From Micrasema longulum (lineage: Eukaryota > Arthropoda > Insecta > Trichoptera > Brachycentridae), in assembly GCA_022494885.1 (NCBI GenBank), contig JAGVSM010002367.1, positions 54,055 to 118,054 of the forward strand: DNA of 64,000 bases. Direction: 5' to 3'. Below are positions 1 through 12,000 of this stretch, piece by piece. Made by a program: the position numbers and the translations under genes. Position 1 is the first letter of the stretch. Each line of letters opens with the position of its first letter. The notes under the pieces are model-generated. The model searched no databases. It had not been told where the DNA came from and was given only the letters and a program-made list of their open reading frames with translations.

Positions 1-334
1 ACATAATCCACATCATCCTCTCGACTCGTGGCAGCTTCTGAGTCATCTCGGACAGAAGCTTCGGGGAGGAGAGGTGGCTTCCATCGAGGCCCTCTACGGT
101 CGATACGACGTTTCTTATCGCGACCGCGTAGTCCGTCAGGGCCTCCAGGGATGCGGTGTCGGCCAGTTTAGGGAGTTTTCTTATCCGCTCCAGTACTCTG
201 TCCACGACGATCTCCGGGTGTCCAAAGGCGGCCTCTAACATCTTCACAATGTCCGGCACATTTCGGGGATCTACCAGCAAAGACGACACTGTGGCCTTGG
301 CCCGTCCTGTGAGGGCTCCATCACATTCGATTTA
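1..334 (-). pseudogene. BEL/Pao retrotransposon Gag fragment (DUF1759-like)
   Basis: Reading the minus strand from about 330 down to 1 gives an open frame of roughly 108 residues, preceded by an in-frame TAA. It reads like the conserved core of BEL/Pao Gag: an ALTGRAKATVSSLL start, then DPRNVPDIVKMLEAAFG, PEIVVDRVLERIRKLPKL, LEALTDYAVAIRNVVST and LLSEMTQKLPRVE. This L-x-G-x-A then FG-then-LPxL pattern is typical of the DUF1759 domain. The frame runs off the window edge, so its length and the presence of LTRs or pol are unknown. The upstream stop suggests a broken copy. Identification is from recalled family pattern, not a search. Confidence 0.7.
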
Positions 335-405
335 ACATGTAGTAAAATGTAATATGTAAAGTTTAAAAACCTTATATTTTGTCATAAATAAATAAAGTCA
401 ACAGA

Positions 406-748
406 TGGAAGAGTTGAGGAGTGGCTTCTGCCCATGTTCCATCCCATTTCCTTCTCTTCCATCTGTTGTGACTTGACTCGCTCTTCTCTCTCTTTTACTT
501 CACACGGTGATGGAAGAGTTGAGAAAATGTGGATGTTCAAACATGGGCAGAATGGTGAATGTCACACAGTGTGTAAAGTGGCCACTTAAACCAGCGAATG
601 ACAGGTCATAAGCCCTGTAAATGCCTAGACTTCCATATTCCTGTCTCAAAAATGTTTTCCTTTGTTGAAATAAATTTAAATATGAACAACTCCTTAGGGA
701 GGAAATCCAGCCAATCTTCAAGCATTTGGGCATAATCAAACATAGTTT
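406..748 (-). repeat. Rep-A copy with partial duplication
   Basis: The TCAACAGATGGAAGAGTTGA start of the unnamed family Rep-A appears at about 401, is broken off, and restarts at about 510. It then runs through the family landmarks TGTTACACAGTGTGTAAAG-like, CCTGTAAATGCCTAGACTTC and the closing GCATTTGGGCATA. At least 20 related copies occur in the window. Confidence 0.75.
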
Positions 749-759
749 AAAAACCGTTT

Positions 760-1500
760 GGATCTCAGAGTAATAATGCGCGAAGCTATAGAGGAGCCCA
801 AACGTAGAAAAACCATTCCATGACTATTGGGTATTAAGTTAGCTACAGTTCGTAGAAAAACAATGGGTCGTACTCGGGTCGAGAATTGCCAAATGAATAT
901 CAATTTGCATTGTAAATACTTTTAAATATACACATGTGTATTTATTATTACAGGGTTATTCCATTTTTCTATAATTCACCTATATTTATGTTATAAAACT
1001 GAATGTGTGTGTTTATTTTTTTATTCGTTTATTCATTTTATTCGCAATATACTTATGTTACATTTATTGAGACATAAATCCCAGCTCCGTGGAACCAAAG
1101 TCCGGTGCTGAGTTTGTTTGTTTGTCCGTCGCATCTCCGAAACGGCGAGTCGTAGCGGCCCGAAATTTGGACACGTCATTTAAGATGCGATTTCAAGGTT
1201 ATCGTTGCTATTTTAGAGTAAAATTTGAATCGACCTCTACTCGATAAAGACTCAAACTTTATATGGATGCCTATTGTGGCCCCGACATATTGCCCATAAT
1301 CAACTGTCATTATCAACAGTAAACATACTTTAATTCATCAATTTATCCCCTAAATTGAGAAAAAAAAGTATCTGAAGTAAATATCTTTATAAAAGGAAAG
1401 TTTTTAAGCAACATAATACACGTGTCGGGACAATAAATGCCAAAAATCAATGTAAATCATGGGAAAATATTCGGAATCTATTACCTGTGAAAACTGACTC
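760..1500. other. AT-rich stretch without identified gene
   Basis: No exon-like or recognised repeat sequence. Around 1085-1180 a more GC-rich patch (TTTGTTTGTCCGTCGCATCT) resembles the ends of degenerate insect transposable elements, but no family can be named. Confidence 0.4.
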
Positions 1501-1502
1501 CT

Positions 1503-1925
1503 TTTTTTTTTTTATTTATTTACAATTTTAAAAAACCCGTTAGGGTTACATTAGAAATTAAATATTGTCTAGTCATTTTATGTCTCGTCTAGTCTAGTTA
1601 GTTCAGTCATCATGTGCTTTTTCAGATTGATTTTAAATTTGTCTCCAGTAAAAGTTTTCAAGTAGTAAGGTAAGTCGTTATAGTGTTTAAGTCCATTATG
1701 TAGTATTTTTGACTGTCCTGTGTTTGTCTTTGCTTTTTTAATATGATAGTGTTGTTGTTGTCTGGTGTTATATTTGTGTATTTCAGCATTTTTGACTAAT
1801 ATTATGTCGTCGTCTTGTATGTTTCCCAGTGTTATTTTGTGCACAATTTTTAAGGTCTCAATTTTAGTCAAGTAGTTTATGTCAAACTGGTGTTTTTTTG
1901 TACAGTTCAGTCGTAGAGGTCAGGT
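1503..1925 (-). mobile_element. LINE reverse-transcriptase C-terminal fragment with A-tail
   Basis: On the minus strand an open stretch (1871 to 1578) encodes a LINE-type C-terminal tail: HKYNTRQQQHYHIKKAKT, then LHNGLKHYNDLPYYLK, then a short basic end. The order N-T-R, then a hydrophobic block with N-x-LP, is typical of the end of CR1/jockey-group ORF2 proteins. A run of T at 1501-1512 is the reverse complement of a 3' poly(A) tail. 5'-truncated copy. Confidence 0.65.
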
Positions 1926-1929
1926 AGGG

Positions 1930-2590
1930 TAGGTTGTATGTTAGTTTGAGAATTTTATTTTGTTGTGCCGTATTCTTGTTCGACACAGGCGTCTGTTGAC
2001 CCCATGCTGTAGGTGTGTTGTAGACTGGAGACCACTGCGACTACTCCTTAGCTCCGAACATACTGCAATAACCATAGTGGACCACGATTTATTTAACCGG
2101 TTATCACCCGCGTTGCCGCAGTCAAGCTTTAGGCGTAAGTGCACACCGACCCTCCCATCCGACAGAACTGACATGTGTTTGTTGTCAAACACAACAAAAT
2201 GGACCTAACCAAAACCAATAGCCCTTGCGTTCTAAAACATTGGTAGGGTGGTCTAGAGAGGCGACATTATTAGCTGGCAGTTTGGATGCTTTTTTGAAGT
2301 GCAGGAAGGCGAACAAAAAGGAGAACGGAAGAAATACGTGTGAACTGTTGGAGTTAGGAACTAACAAATAATAATAATAAATAAAACCCGCCAAAAATGC
2401 GGTGCGCGTTATCATTAACAATAGAATATGAATTTGAAAAAAAAAAAAAAATTATTAATGGGGGTAATCTTTAAGGGTGTATAAATTAATCAATTTCAAA
2501 TAAAAAAAATACAATGTAACGTAAAAATGCCACAATATCTTGTAGAACATTATATTTCCCGCGCGCAACATATTTTTACAATAATATTTT
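1930..2590. other. Non-genic spacer
   Basis: Contains a moderately GC-rich block (about 1980-2200), open on both strands but without recognisable domains or splice context, then AT-rich sequence with poly-A/T runs. Probably degenerate mobile DNA; no family identified. Confidence 0.35.
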
Positions 2591-2770
2591 TTTATTTTTT
2601 TTTTTTTTGCACCACAACAGGCCAGGAGGCCTAATTACAGTGGTGAATTACATCACAGAGCACCCAGGCTTGAGAAAAATTACATTTTAATTTTTGTGTT
2701 CTCACCGGGAATCGAACCCGGAACCTTCCGTGCGTGAATCAAGCGTTTTGACCACTACACCACGGAGGCT
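2591..2770 (-). mobile_element. tRNA-derived SINE, family S1
   Basis: The reverse complement starts GCCTCCGTGGTGTAGTGGTC (pol III box A type), carries box B GGTTCGATTCC, continues with a conserved non-tRNA body (TGTGATGTAATTCACCACTG, GGCCTCCTGGCCTGTTGTGG) and ends in an A-run. Two more copies occur at 25842 and 32056. Confidence 0.85.
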
Positions 2771-2876
2771 GCCTATAACCTGTACCATTTGGTTTTACTT
2801 TTGGTGCTCATTTTTTAACTTGTTTTAAAGCGGACACAACTTATGTTAATGCCTGATACATTTTTTTAAATTTTAG

Positions 2877-3071
2877 GTTCCGAATGTATCTAGTTTGCTG
2901 ACAACACCAAAAGAAACCCCGATTGATGCTCTAACAGAACAGAAAACTTCTCAAGCTACGGTGACCAGCAAGCCGTTGAAAATAGAGGAGGAAGAGCTTG
3001 AACAGCCGGTTGGTGAAGGCTCTTCCAAGGTGTCCGAACTGGATGAGATCCAGTACAGCACTGAAGACCAG
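2877..3071 (+). CDS. Zinc-finger gene exon 1 (in window): acidic linker
   Basis: Acceptor AAATTTTAG, 65 codons in phase 0, donor GTATTT. Encodes a Thr/Glu-rich segment from [13 protein letters not shown] to [11 protein letters not shown], with the acidic run [13 protein letters not shown]. It contains no finger. It is the 5'-most exon visible; earlier exons must exist because it begins at an acceptor without a start codon in context. Confidence 0.85.
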
Positions 3072-6000
3072 GTATTTAAAATTATTATCATAGAATTAAA
3101 TTTGAAAACTGCATTTTTCTCAAATATTTATTTATTTGGTTTATAGAAAAAAATTATGCATGTAAAGTTGTATTTATTGAGAGTTTTTATTAAAAACTGT
3201 TCGCACGAATGTTAAAATGACAATGCAACTTTTCATTTGTAAAATAGGTACTTGTTTATGATTGAATGTCATAACTTAAAATAATAAATCTTCTAATTTA
3301 GAATAATTTTTGTAAGTGTCAAACTGCTCTTTTTGCCAACATGGGTGCACTTAATGTAGGGATATGTTTTTCAAAAATGTATTAAATTTTAGTTAAAATT
3401 ATTTCAGTTTTGCCAAAAATCTAAGAAAAAAAGAATGGGTAGAAATTATAAGGAATTTAAGTAAATAATCTGATTGGGATCCATAAAAAATTAATTTTGT
3501 TTGTAAACATTTAAAAAAAAAGTTTTTTATGTGTAAAAAATAACATCCTCTCAATTTTTTAGTATATTCATTCTCGTTGAATGCAGGGTGAATGAGAAAT
3601 AAAATATTTACGCTCCGCTAACTTTTTTTTCTACAGAACAAATCAAAGATTTTAAGAGCTACTCAGGACAAAGCTCATCAATATGCAAAAAACCACATGT
3701 AAATCGGTCCAGTAGTTATTCAGTTTAACGAGGACACAAATACGAACATTACCTTTTATAGGTGCGAAGGTTTTCACGGTCACTGTTCCCAATATGTTTC
3801 TTTTTAGGGTGATACCTTGTGTTGGATTTGTTCCGACGTTTCGGCTACCATTGCAGGAGCCATCTTCAGGATGTAATAAAGTGTACATAGGAAAAACAGG
3901 GCGCACAGCAAAAATTAGGATTGATGTACACAAAAGAGCGTGTAAACTTGGGCACCCTGACAAATCCGCAGTAGCGGAACACTTTATAGACACAGGGCAT
4001 TTTTTTGCCTTCAAACCAAAAGATTTACATTAACCCAGTAATTACAGTGCATGAATAATAAAAGAGGCAATTGAAATACACAGACACCCAAATAACATAA
4101 ATAAACACGACCGGCTTAAATCAAACTCAACATGGTTCCCGGCACTACATACTACAATAACTAATAAAAATGTGCCTACTGCCGACTGTGACACGGTACA
4201 AATTACTATAGTCCTTAAAATTTAACTTGATTAAAATGACAGCTACCAAACTAATGTCAATAGTGATGGGAAATTACTGATCACTGATCATGTACCGATC
4301 AAATCGATTTTCTTAATTTTTTCATGCAAACATGAGACTCAGTTTCCAAAAATGGATATAAAAACGTATAAACAAGCCTATTATAGTGTGTTTAAGACAA
4401 TTATACACCAAAAAATAAGCAATTTATGCTTTTTTCATGAACAACATCAAATTAATTATTTTTTAATTCGATCAATTTACATTGATCAATTTGTGCGTCA
4501 ATTTACATTGATCAATTTGTCCTATCTCTAACATTTTTGCAAAATGATGTAACCTTGTAAGAACGTCGTTGATAATTAGGTTTATTTGACTCTCTCTCAG
4601 CTCAGCTCTTTTACTTCACAAAAGTCAACAGAAGGAAGAGTTGATAAAATGTGGATGTTCAAACATGGGCAGAATGGTGAATGTTACACAGTGTGTAAAA
4701 TGGCCACTTAAACCAGCCATTGACAGGTCATAAGCCCTGTAAATGCCTAGACTTCCATATTCCCTTCAAAATATAAATTCCCTTCGAAATAAATTTAAAT
4801 AGGTATTTGAGTTTTTTTTAGTTTTAAAGCTGATTTTATATAATTATGTTGATTTATATCTCAAGCATTGTATAAAAAATAAAAAAAGAACACGTCAGAT
4901 ACGAATGATTTTTCATGTGTCAATATAAATCACTCCTTAGACGTCACTACAAAGTTATGTCGTCACTATTGCTGACAACTGTCATTCTAATAAAGATTTA
5001 TTTTAAGTATATTGTACTTAAAACACATACTTGTTTCTACAAAACACACCGTTTACCCTGAAGATGGCTCCTGCAATGATAGTTGAAACGTTAGAATAAA
5101 TCCAACACACACAGTATCACCCAAAAAATAAACAAATTGATTACCTTTTACGTACATAGATTTAACAATAATCTTATTGAAAACAAAGTTGGAAAAATCA
5201 GCGTAATCGTAATCAATCTGTTAGTACGAAGTTTGTACACCTTTTAATACTATTCAGGTCCAGGAGGAAGATGGATTCGTCATCAGCCACATGGAGATCC
5301 TCGATGGTCACGACAGTTCCAGTATAGAGCTGGAGGAGGGAACCTTCCTCATGGAACAAACGGAAGACGGTAGTTTCATAAGGGTTCTGCACCATCCCGG
5401 CATGTATTCGGAGGAGCAGGACGAAAATGAGGTACGATGTCTTACTCGTCCATTTTAACTGCGGTAGAATTAACACCGAGTCTAGGGAACTAAATCAAAT
5501 GACTGTCACTCATTTCATTCATTATCTGTGTCCTGGTGGATGAGAAATACAGTTGTGTGTGTGAAATAGAACCAAAATCCTGGACAAGCGTTTTACGACG
5601 CATTCGCCTACTATTTTTGAGAACCTGGGTTTGATTCCTAGCAGCGCGAACGTGAAATATTGATTTCAAATGTATTTTGAACGGCATAATTTCATTGTTC
5701 CTCGACTGGCACCTGAAGCTTAAGACTGATCACCTTATATAGATAGTTGGAAAATTTATATTGCGCTATTTTTGAGAAAATCGCCTCAATGGCGCTGTAC
5801 AATAAATACATATCCCAGCACGTCTTACAGCTACAGAGCGCATGGACGGTAAGTAATCTAGCCCCTATTTACATTATGTTATGACAATGAAGTTTTTACC
5901 ATAGTTTGCGGACGATAAGACGCACCAGACCATAAGATGCACCCCAATTTTTGATTGAATTTTCATCGTAAAAAAGTGCGTCTTATGGTCCGAAAAATAC

Positions 6001-9000
6001 GGTACATTCTATTTTTTTAATTTGAAAAAAAAAACTCGACCAAAAAAAAGTCTTGCAGCTTCTGAGCGCATGGAAGGTTGGAATTCTAAACCACATTTAC
6101 AAAATTTTGGTATTTGATAGTTGATAATAATTACATATTGAAGATAGATAACCAATCTATGTAAAAAATCTAAAACAATTTAATATATATATTATATCAC
6201 ACTAAAATAAAATTGTAAAGCTTTTCCCAGTGAGGAATACATTGCAAATTCAATTATGTAATATATCTTTGGGAAGTATTAAATAAATAAATAAATAATC
6301 TTGCAGCTACAAAGCGCATGGACAAATTGTATTCTACTTGCTTTCTATGTAACAAAAATTATCAAGATACTCTGTAATTGGAGTACCAATTTAGTGTCCT
6401 ATGCACCTCTTGGTGCGGATAGGAAAATGAAAATGAAAATGACGGTGTATAGTATTTTATTATTTTGTAAAAAAATCCTGCCTTCTGCAAATATAATAAA
6501 ATGAATATAATTTTTTGACTTGCAGATGGATGTCATGGAAGGCGACGAGCAATCAGAGGGAGAAACACACTATGAAGACATTCAACAAGGTATTTAAAAA
6601 ATATATATATTTGAAGCACTAACTTTGTGGTTTTTTTTATTATTGGGTCTTTAACTTAAAAACCGGAACTTGACACTATAGTCCTTAAAATATAGCTTGA
6701 CAGATGTCAGCAAAAGTGACGACATATCTTTGTAGTAACGTCTAAGGAGTGATTTATATTGACACACGAAAAATCATTTGTATCTGGCATGTTAATTTAT
6801 TTTTTTAATACAATGCTTGACATATAAATCAACATAATTATATAAAATCAGCTTTGATTAAAACGAAACAAAAAACTAAAATAAACCTAATTATTAACGA
6901 CATTCTTACAAGGTTACGTCATTTTGCAAAAGTGTTAGAGATGAGACAAATTGATCAAAGTCAATCGATCAAATCAATAAATTAGACATTAAAACCTCTC
7001 TGCTGATATTTAAAAGTATTATCATTCCCCACATTGATTATTGCTCCAGTATTTTATATTTAAGTAATGAAGGAGATCTAAAAAGACTCCAAATAATACA
7101 AAACAAAGCGATGAGGATAATATTAAGATGTGGGAGACGAACAAATGTTAAGAAAATGATTCAACTTCTAGATATCATGACAATTGATCAAAGAATCAAA
7201 TTCAATGTTGCCAATGAAATAAACAAAATTATTAAAGGAATAGTTCCGAGATATTTTCAAAATAAACTAAAAAATAATGAGTTCTTTCATAACTATGCAA
7301 CAAGAGGATCTAAGAATATAAGACTGGAAAAGAAATCAAAAGCAATGTCCCAGAACTGCCTTATGTACAAGGGAATAAAACTATTTGAAGAAATGCCAGA
7401 AAGCATAAAAAATTAAATTAATGTAAATATATTTAAAATTAAATGTAAAAAGTATATATGTGAAAAATATTAGGTAGTAAATAGTGTAAATAGTGAATAT
7501 AATTAATGAAAATGTACATATGAAACAGTTAATATTATAAATTAGGATAAGTGTATAATAGTGATAAATAATGTTAGAATAAGTATAGATGTAAATATTG
7601 TGTTGTAAATATATATTAGACTATGTAATACATAGAACTAAATAAATAAATAAATAAAAAATAATTAATTTGTTGTGATAAAAAGTATTTAATGTTTAAA
7701 CTTGTTGCAACAGAGAGCGAAAACATTTTTGAGAAGGGAATATGGGAGTCTAGGTATTCCCTTCTCAAAAATGTTCTCTGTTGTAACAAATTTAAATATC
7801 AACAATTCCCTAGGGAGAAAATCCAGCCACTCTGCAAGTATTTGGACATACTCAAAACATTGTTGAAGTATTCAATGTCTTATTTTTTACAATATTTGAG
7901 TTTGTCCAAATGTTCGTAGGCAAAAGACTGGATTTCACCCCCTCGGGAGTCATTAAGATTAACAAATTACAACAGGGATGGAGAATACCTTAAATAAGGG
8001 AATATGGAAGTCTAGGCATTTACAGGGCTTACGACCTGTCAAACATAGGCAAAATGGTGAATGTTACACAGTGTGTAAAGTGGCCACTTAAACCAGCCAA
8101 TGACAGGTCATTAGCCCTGTAAATGCCTACACTTACATATTCCCTTATTTAAGGTATTCTCCATCCCCGTTGTAATTTGTTAGTCTTATTTTTTGGTAAA
8201 TAATTGTCTTAAACACGCTATAATAGGCTTGTTTATGCGTTTTTATATCAATTTTCGGAAACAGAGTCTCATGTTTGCATGAAAAAACTGATAAAATTGA
8301 TTTGATAGGCACACGATCAGTGATCAATAATTTCCCATCACTAGTGACATTAGTTTGACAGCTGTCATTTTAATCGAGCGTTATTTTAAGGACTATAAAT
8401 TTCTTTATTCGCCGAAGCTGTGTGTTTTTATTACGATGTCCTAAACGTTCTCTTAATGTTTGCAGACAGCATGAGCCTAGAGGAAATGACTTCTATCGGC
8501 AAGAAGAACCTCGCCAGCCGTTCCGGTAAGACCAGCAGCGCCCTATCCAATTCCGAGAAAATGGCTCACTTTGTGGATCCGGACAGTCTTACGTTGCCAC
8601 AGGTAAATCCCACCTACTGTTAAACTACTAGAAGTCTTAATTTGTTGCAACAGAGAGGGAAAACATCTTTGAGAATGGAATATGGAAGTCTAGGCATATA
8701 CAAGGCTTATGTCCTGTCATTTATTTATTTGACACTTTATATACATATACATATAAGGGCGGGCATATTGCCTTAAGGTAATTTCTTCCTACCTACCCAA
8801 ACCGTTCTGTTTGAGAAAATTATAAATACATGGACATATTGAATCTTACAATTTTATACAAAAATTAAAAGCAAAGATTAACAAAAATACATATATATAA
8901 AAAAAAAATAATAACACTATACTTTGAAGAGAGGAGAGGGGATGGGAAGGAAAGAAGAAAGGGTAAAGTCGATGGTAAATGAAATGAAATTATTAACATA

Positions 9001-12000
9001 TAAACAAAGAATATTTTACAATACAATGATATTTGTTCACAAAATTATAAACTCTAATAAAAAAACAGAATTTTGGAAAAAAATTGATCGGAACCAGCAT
9101 GAACACGATCACAATACTAGAGAAAAGAACAAAATTAGACTTCCGTTTAGGAGAAAGGCAAAGTCACAAAATTCAATTTTATTTAAAGCAATTAAAAAGT
9201 ATTACAAAATGGAAAAAAATATTTATGAAGAAAAAAACATATCAAAATTTAAAAATAATGGTCAAGACATATGTGATAAACAATTTATAAATTAAATATA
9301 TTTGCAATGTTATTATTAGAACACACATAACAATATGTATGATATGTGTGCCCTACTTTAAGATTTAAATAAAAATAAAAAAAAATAAAAGAAGAAGGAT
9401 AAAGGAACAATTTAAATATTTTAATAGTGACATTTCAATCGTCTCTAACATTAGTGGGCAGATTATTCCACAATCGAGCGGCTACTACTGTGAAAGAGGA
9501 GGCAAGAAAATTAGAGCGATGACAGGGTATTAAAAGGGTTCTCTCGTTACTAGAACGAAGAGATAGTCATTGGCTGGTTTAAGTGGCCAGTTTACGCACT
9601 GGGTAACATGCACCATTCTGCCTATGTTTAATCATCCTGTTCTTCCATCTGTTGACTTTTGTGAAATAAAAGAGCTGAAGCCTTTATCATACGGGTGAGA
9701 TTCATCCGGCTGAACCAATTCACTTACTAGGCACCGCCTGGAAATAATTTTCCAATTTGTATACTTCTTCTTTTACCGTTTAGTTAATTTAACAATGTTT
9801 CGTATACGTCCAAATTTTTGCAGACTGGCTGGATTTCCGGCTGAATCTCATCCGCATGATAAAGGCATAAGCAAATTATTTTTCATTATAAAAATTTTGA
9901 AGCAATGTTAGAACCATTTTTTTATTGCAACTTTTTGAGGGGGTGATATTCGGATCCTCTGCCTCTGACCACCCAGGGAGTCCTTCTTTATTCAAAGCCG
10001 TTCTCTCATTGTAAATATCCGTGTTTTTACGTATGTTTATTGTGTAAGTTATGTTTGTTGTGTTACTATAGTTTCAAGAAATTGTTTTTGGATACGTTTA
10101 TTTATGCGAATTGTTTGTGTAAATACATATTATTTTAATTAAAAAAAACAGAGGCATTGAGGGGATCCTGAGGTGTGGGGACGACGTGTTGGCCTCTGTC
10201 CACACGTCCTCCTCCCCCTCCTCAATCTGCATAGAGTTTGTATTCCTTAGGAATATTTATAATAACTTTCCTCTATGCGCAGCTGACAGAGAGTCCCCCA
10301 GGACTCTATAACAGCTGTGGGTGGATGGTGGGCTTAAGGATCTCCCCTCCATGCAACTTTTTGAATATCATATTCATAAATTATACACATCTTTGAGAAG
10401 GGAATAATGGAAGTCTAGGCATTTACAGGACTGGTTTAAGTGCCCCTTTCTTGATTTTGTCAATAATGCTTTTCTCAGCCCTTCATAGTGTAAGGATCTC
10501 GACATTTGCCCACCTATCATATACCGTTTTACCACACATTCGTCTGAGAGATCGCCTTTCAACAGCATTCGGCCTACTTTCAACCCTGTTTTTCTTTACT
10601 TCGTTCCCATACATCCTGATCGGCACCAAGACTCCATTGTTAACTGCTAATTTTGGCTCTATGCCAATACAGCCCATAAAATTGTTTTGTAAATTGTAAT
10701 TTTGGTGTTTCTGTGGACGTTATGTGATTTTTACACTGGCAGCTAAGAAAAGTCCTCGATCCACATCGAGTGGAAAACACCACACACAGAACTACCGATT
10801 TTGCAGGCGGTAAGACGCATCGGTCCATAAGACGCGCCCCGAAATTTATACATCAATTTTTAGGAAGAAAAAAAAATGTTTTCGAAGATTATTATTATTC
10901 GTTATAGTCAGGCAGCCTTCGCTGATGCGCCTATATCTCGTGTACTGCTTTTTTCCGAGTTCTTCTTCCTTCAAAAAAGCATCCAAATGTTTTTTTTTAA
11001 CTGGTTGACCGAAATGGAATGGACAATTGAACGTAGTTATGCAGAAAGCAGCCAGCCATAGAAAAGTGAAAGTGAGATAGTAGCACTTTTGTGAAAAGAC
11101 TGAATAATCAAATCCACACAACAGTTGGAATGTTTTTGACTTTAACAAATGATAAACAATGAAAACATCAGTTTTTTTATATGACAAACAATAATCTAAT
11201 TATGTATTTGACCGGTTTCAATGATTTTTAAAGAACCGTAAGATTTTTCCAGTGCTCTGGAGGTTTTTTGCAAATTAAAAATGCCGTTTTTGTTATCGAC
11301 ACCATTTTCAGAAGGTGGTTAATACAGTTTTTTGTATAAAAGCGGTCTGGCTGTTTTAAGCAAAACATAGAATTGACCTTACTGCTTGATAACATTAATA
11401 TCTAAGTTTTTCAAAATTGTGGAATGGCTGCTTTCTGCATAACTACGTTCAATTAGACTTGGCAATTTATTCCAGCCTGAAGCTACCCTGCTGGAAAAGA
11501 AGTTTTTCTTGGGATCGAGGTAGAATTGGGAAGATGCATCAGATCATGAAACACACCCCAATTTTTGGTTGAATTTTCTGAGTAAAAAAGTGCATCTTAT
11601 GGTCTGAAGAATCCGGTATTTCCTTACCAAGCAAGGTGAAATATGCACCGTGTTATTTTTAATTCCAGATAGTGAAATCTCTCGGGGGAAATATGTTTCT
11701 CTGCGTCCTTTGCGAAAACGTGAAGAAGGACTCTTCTCCATCCAAAAGCAAACCCACCAGCACGACAGAAGACGGCGGGGAGCCGCCTGCCGATGAGAAT
11801 TCGCAGGAGGAAACCAACCAAGGTAGATAAATATTTCAACGCTGATGGAGAATTGTCTATTTGTTTTGTTATACTCCTGAGAGTCCTCTATTCTGACACT
11901 CTTGGCCTCTTCCAAACGTCTCTATTCCTTCCTATCACCCGCTTCCATCATCCGTGTTTTACCGGCTATCGAGGCAATGTCGTCAACCCATCTTGTCTGT

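Larger units (their letters stand above)
6679..8397 (-). mobile_element. Rep-B element split by a nested LINE and Rep-A copies
   Basis: The right part (6679-6980) is the reverse of the 3' half of Rep-B and the left part (8175-8397) the reverse of its 5' half, ending in TTATTTTAAGGACTATA. Between them lie a LINE end (6985-7650) and Rep-A sequence (7680-8170). A remnant ATAATTAATTTGTTG at 7655-7675 belongs to the Rep-B body between the two insertions, so the insertions were independent. Confidence 0.75.

Noticed and set aside
3652..4014. Minus-strand 120-codon frame
   Set aside because: Antisense shadow of the Penelope-like GIY-YIG coding sequence.
6526..6528. ATG of exon 3 as the protein start
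   Set aside because: Exons 1 and 2 join it in phase with good splice sites; kept only as a possible alternative start.
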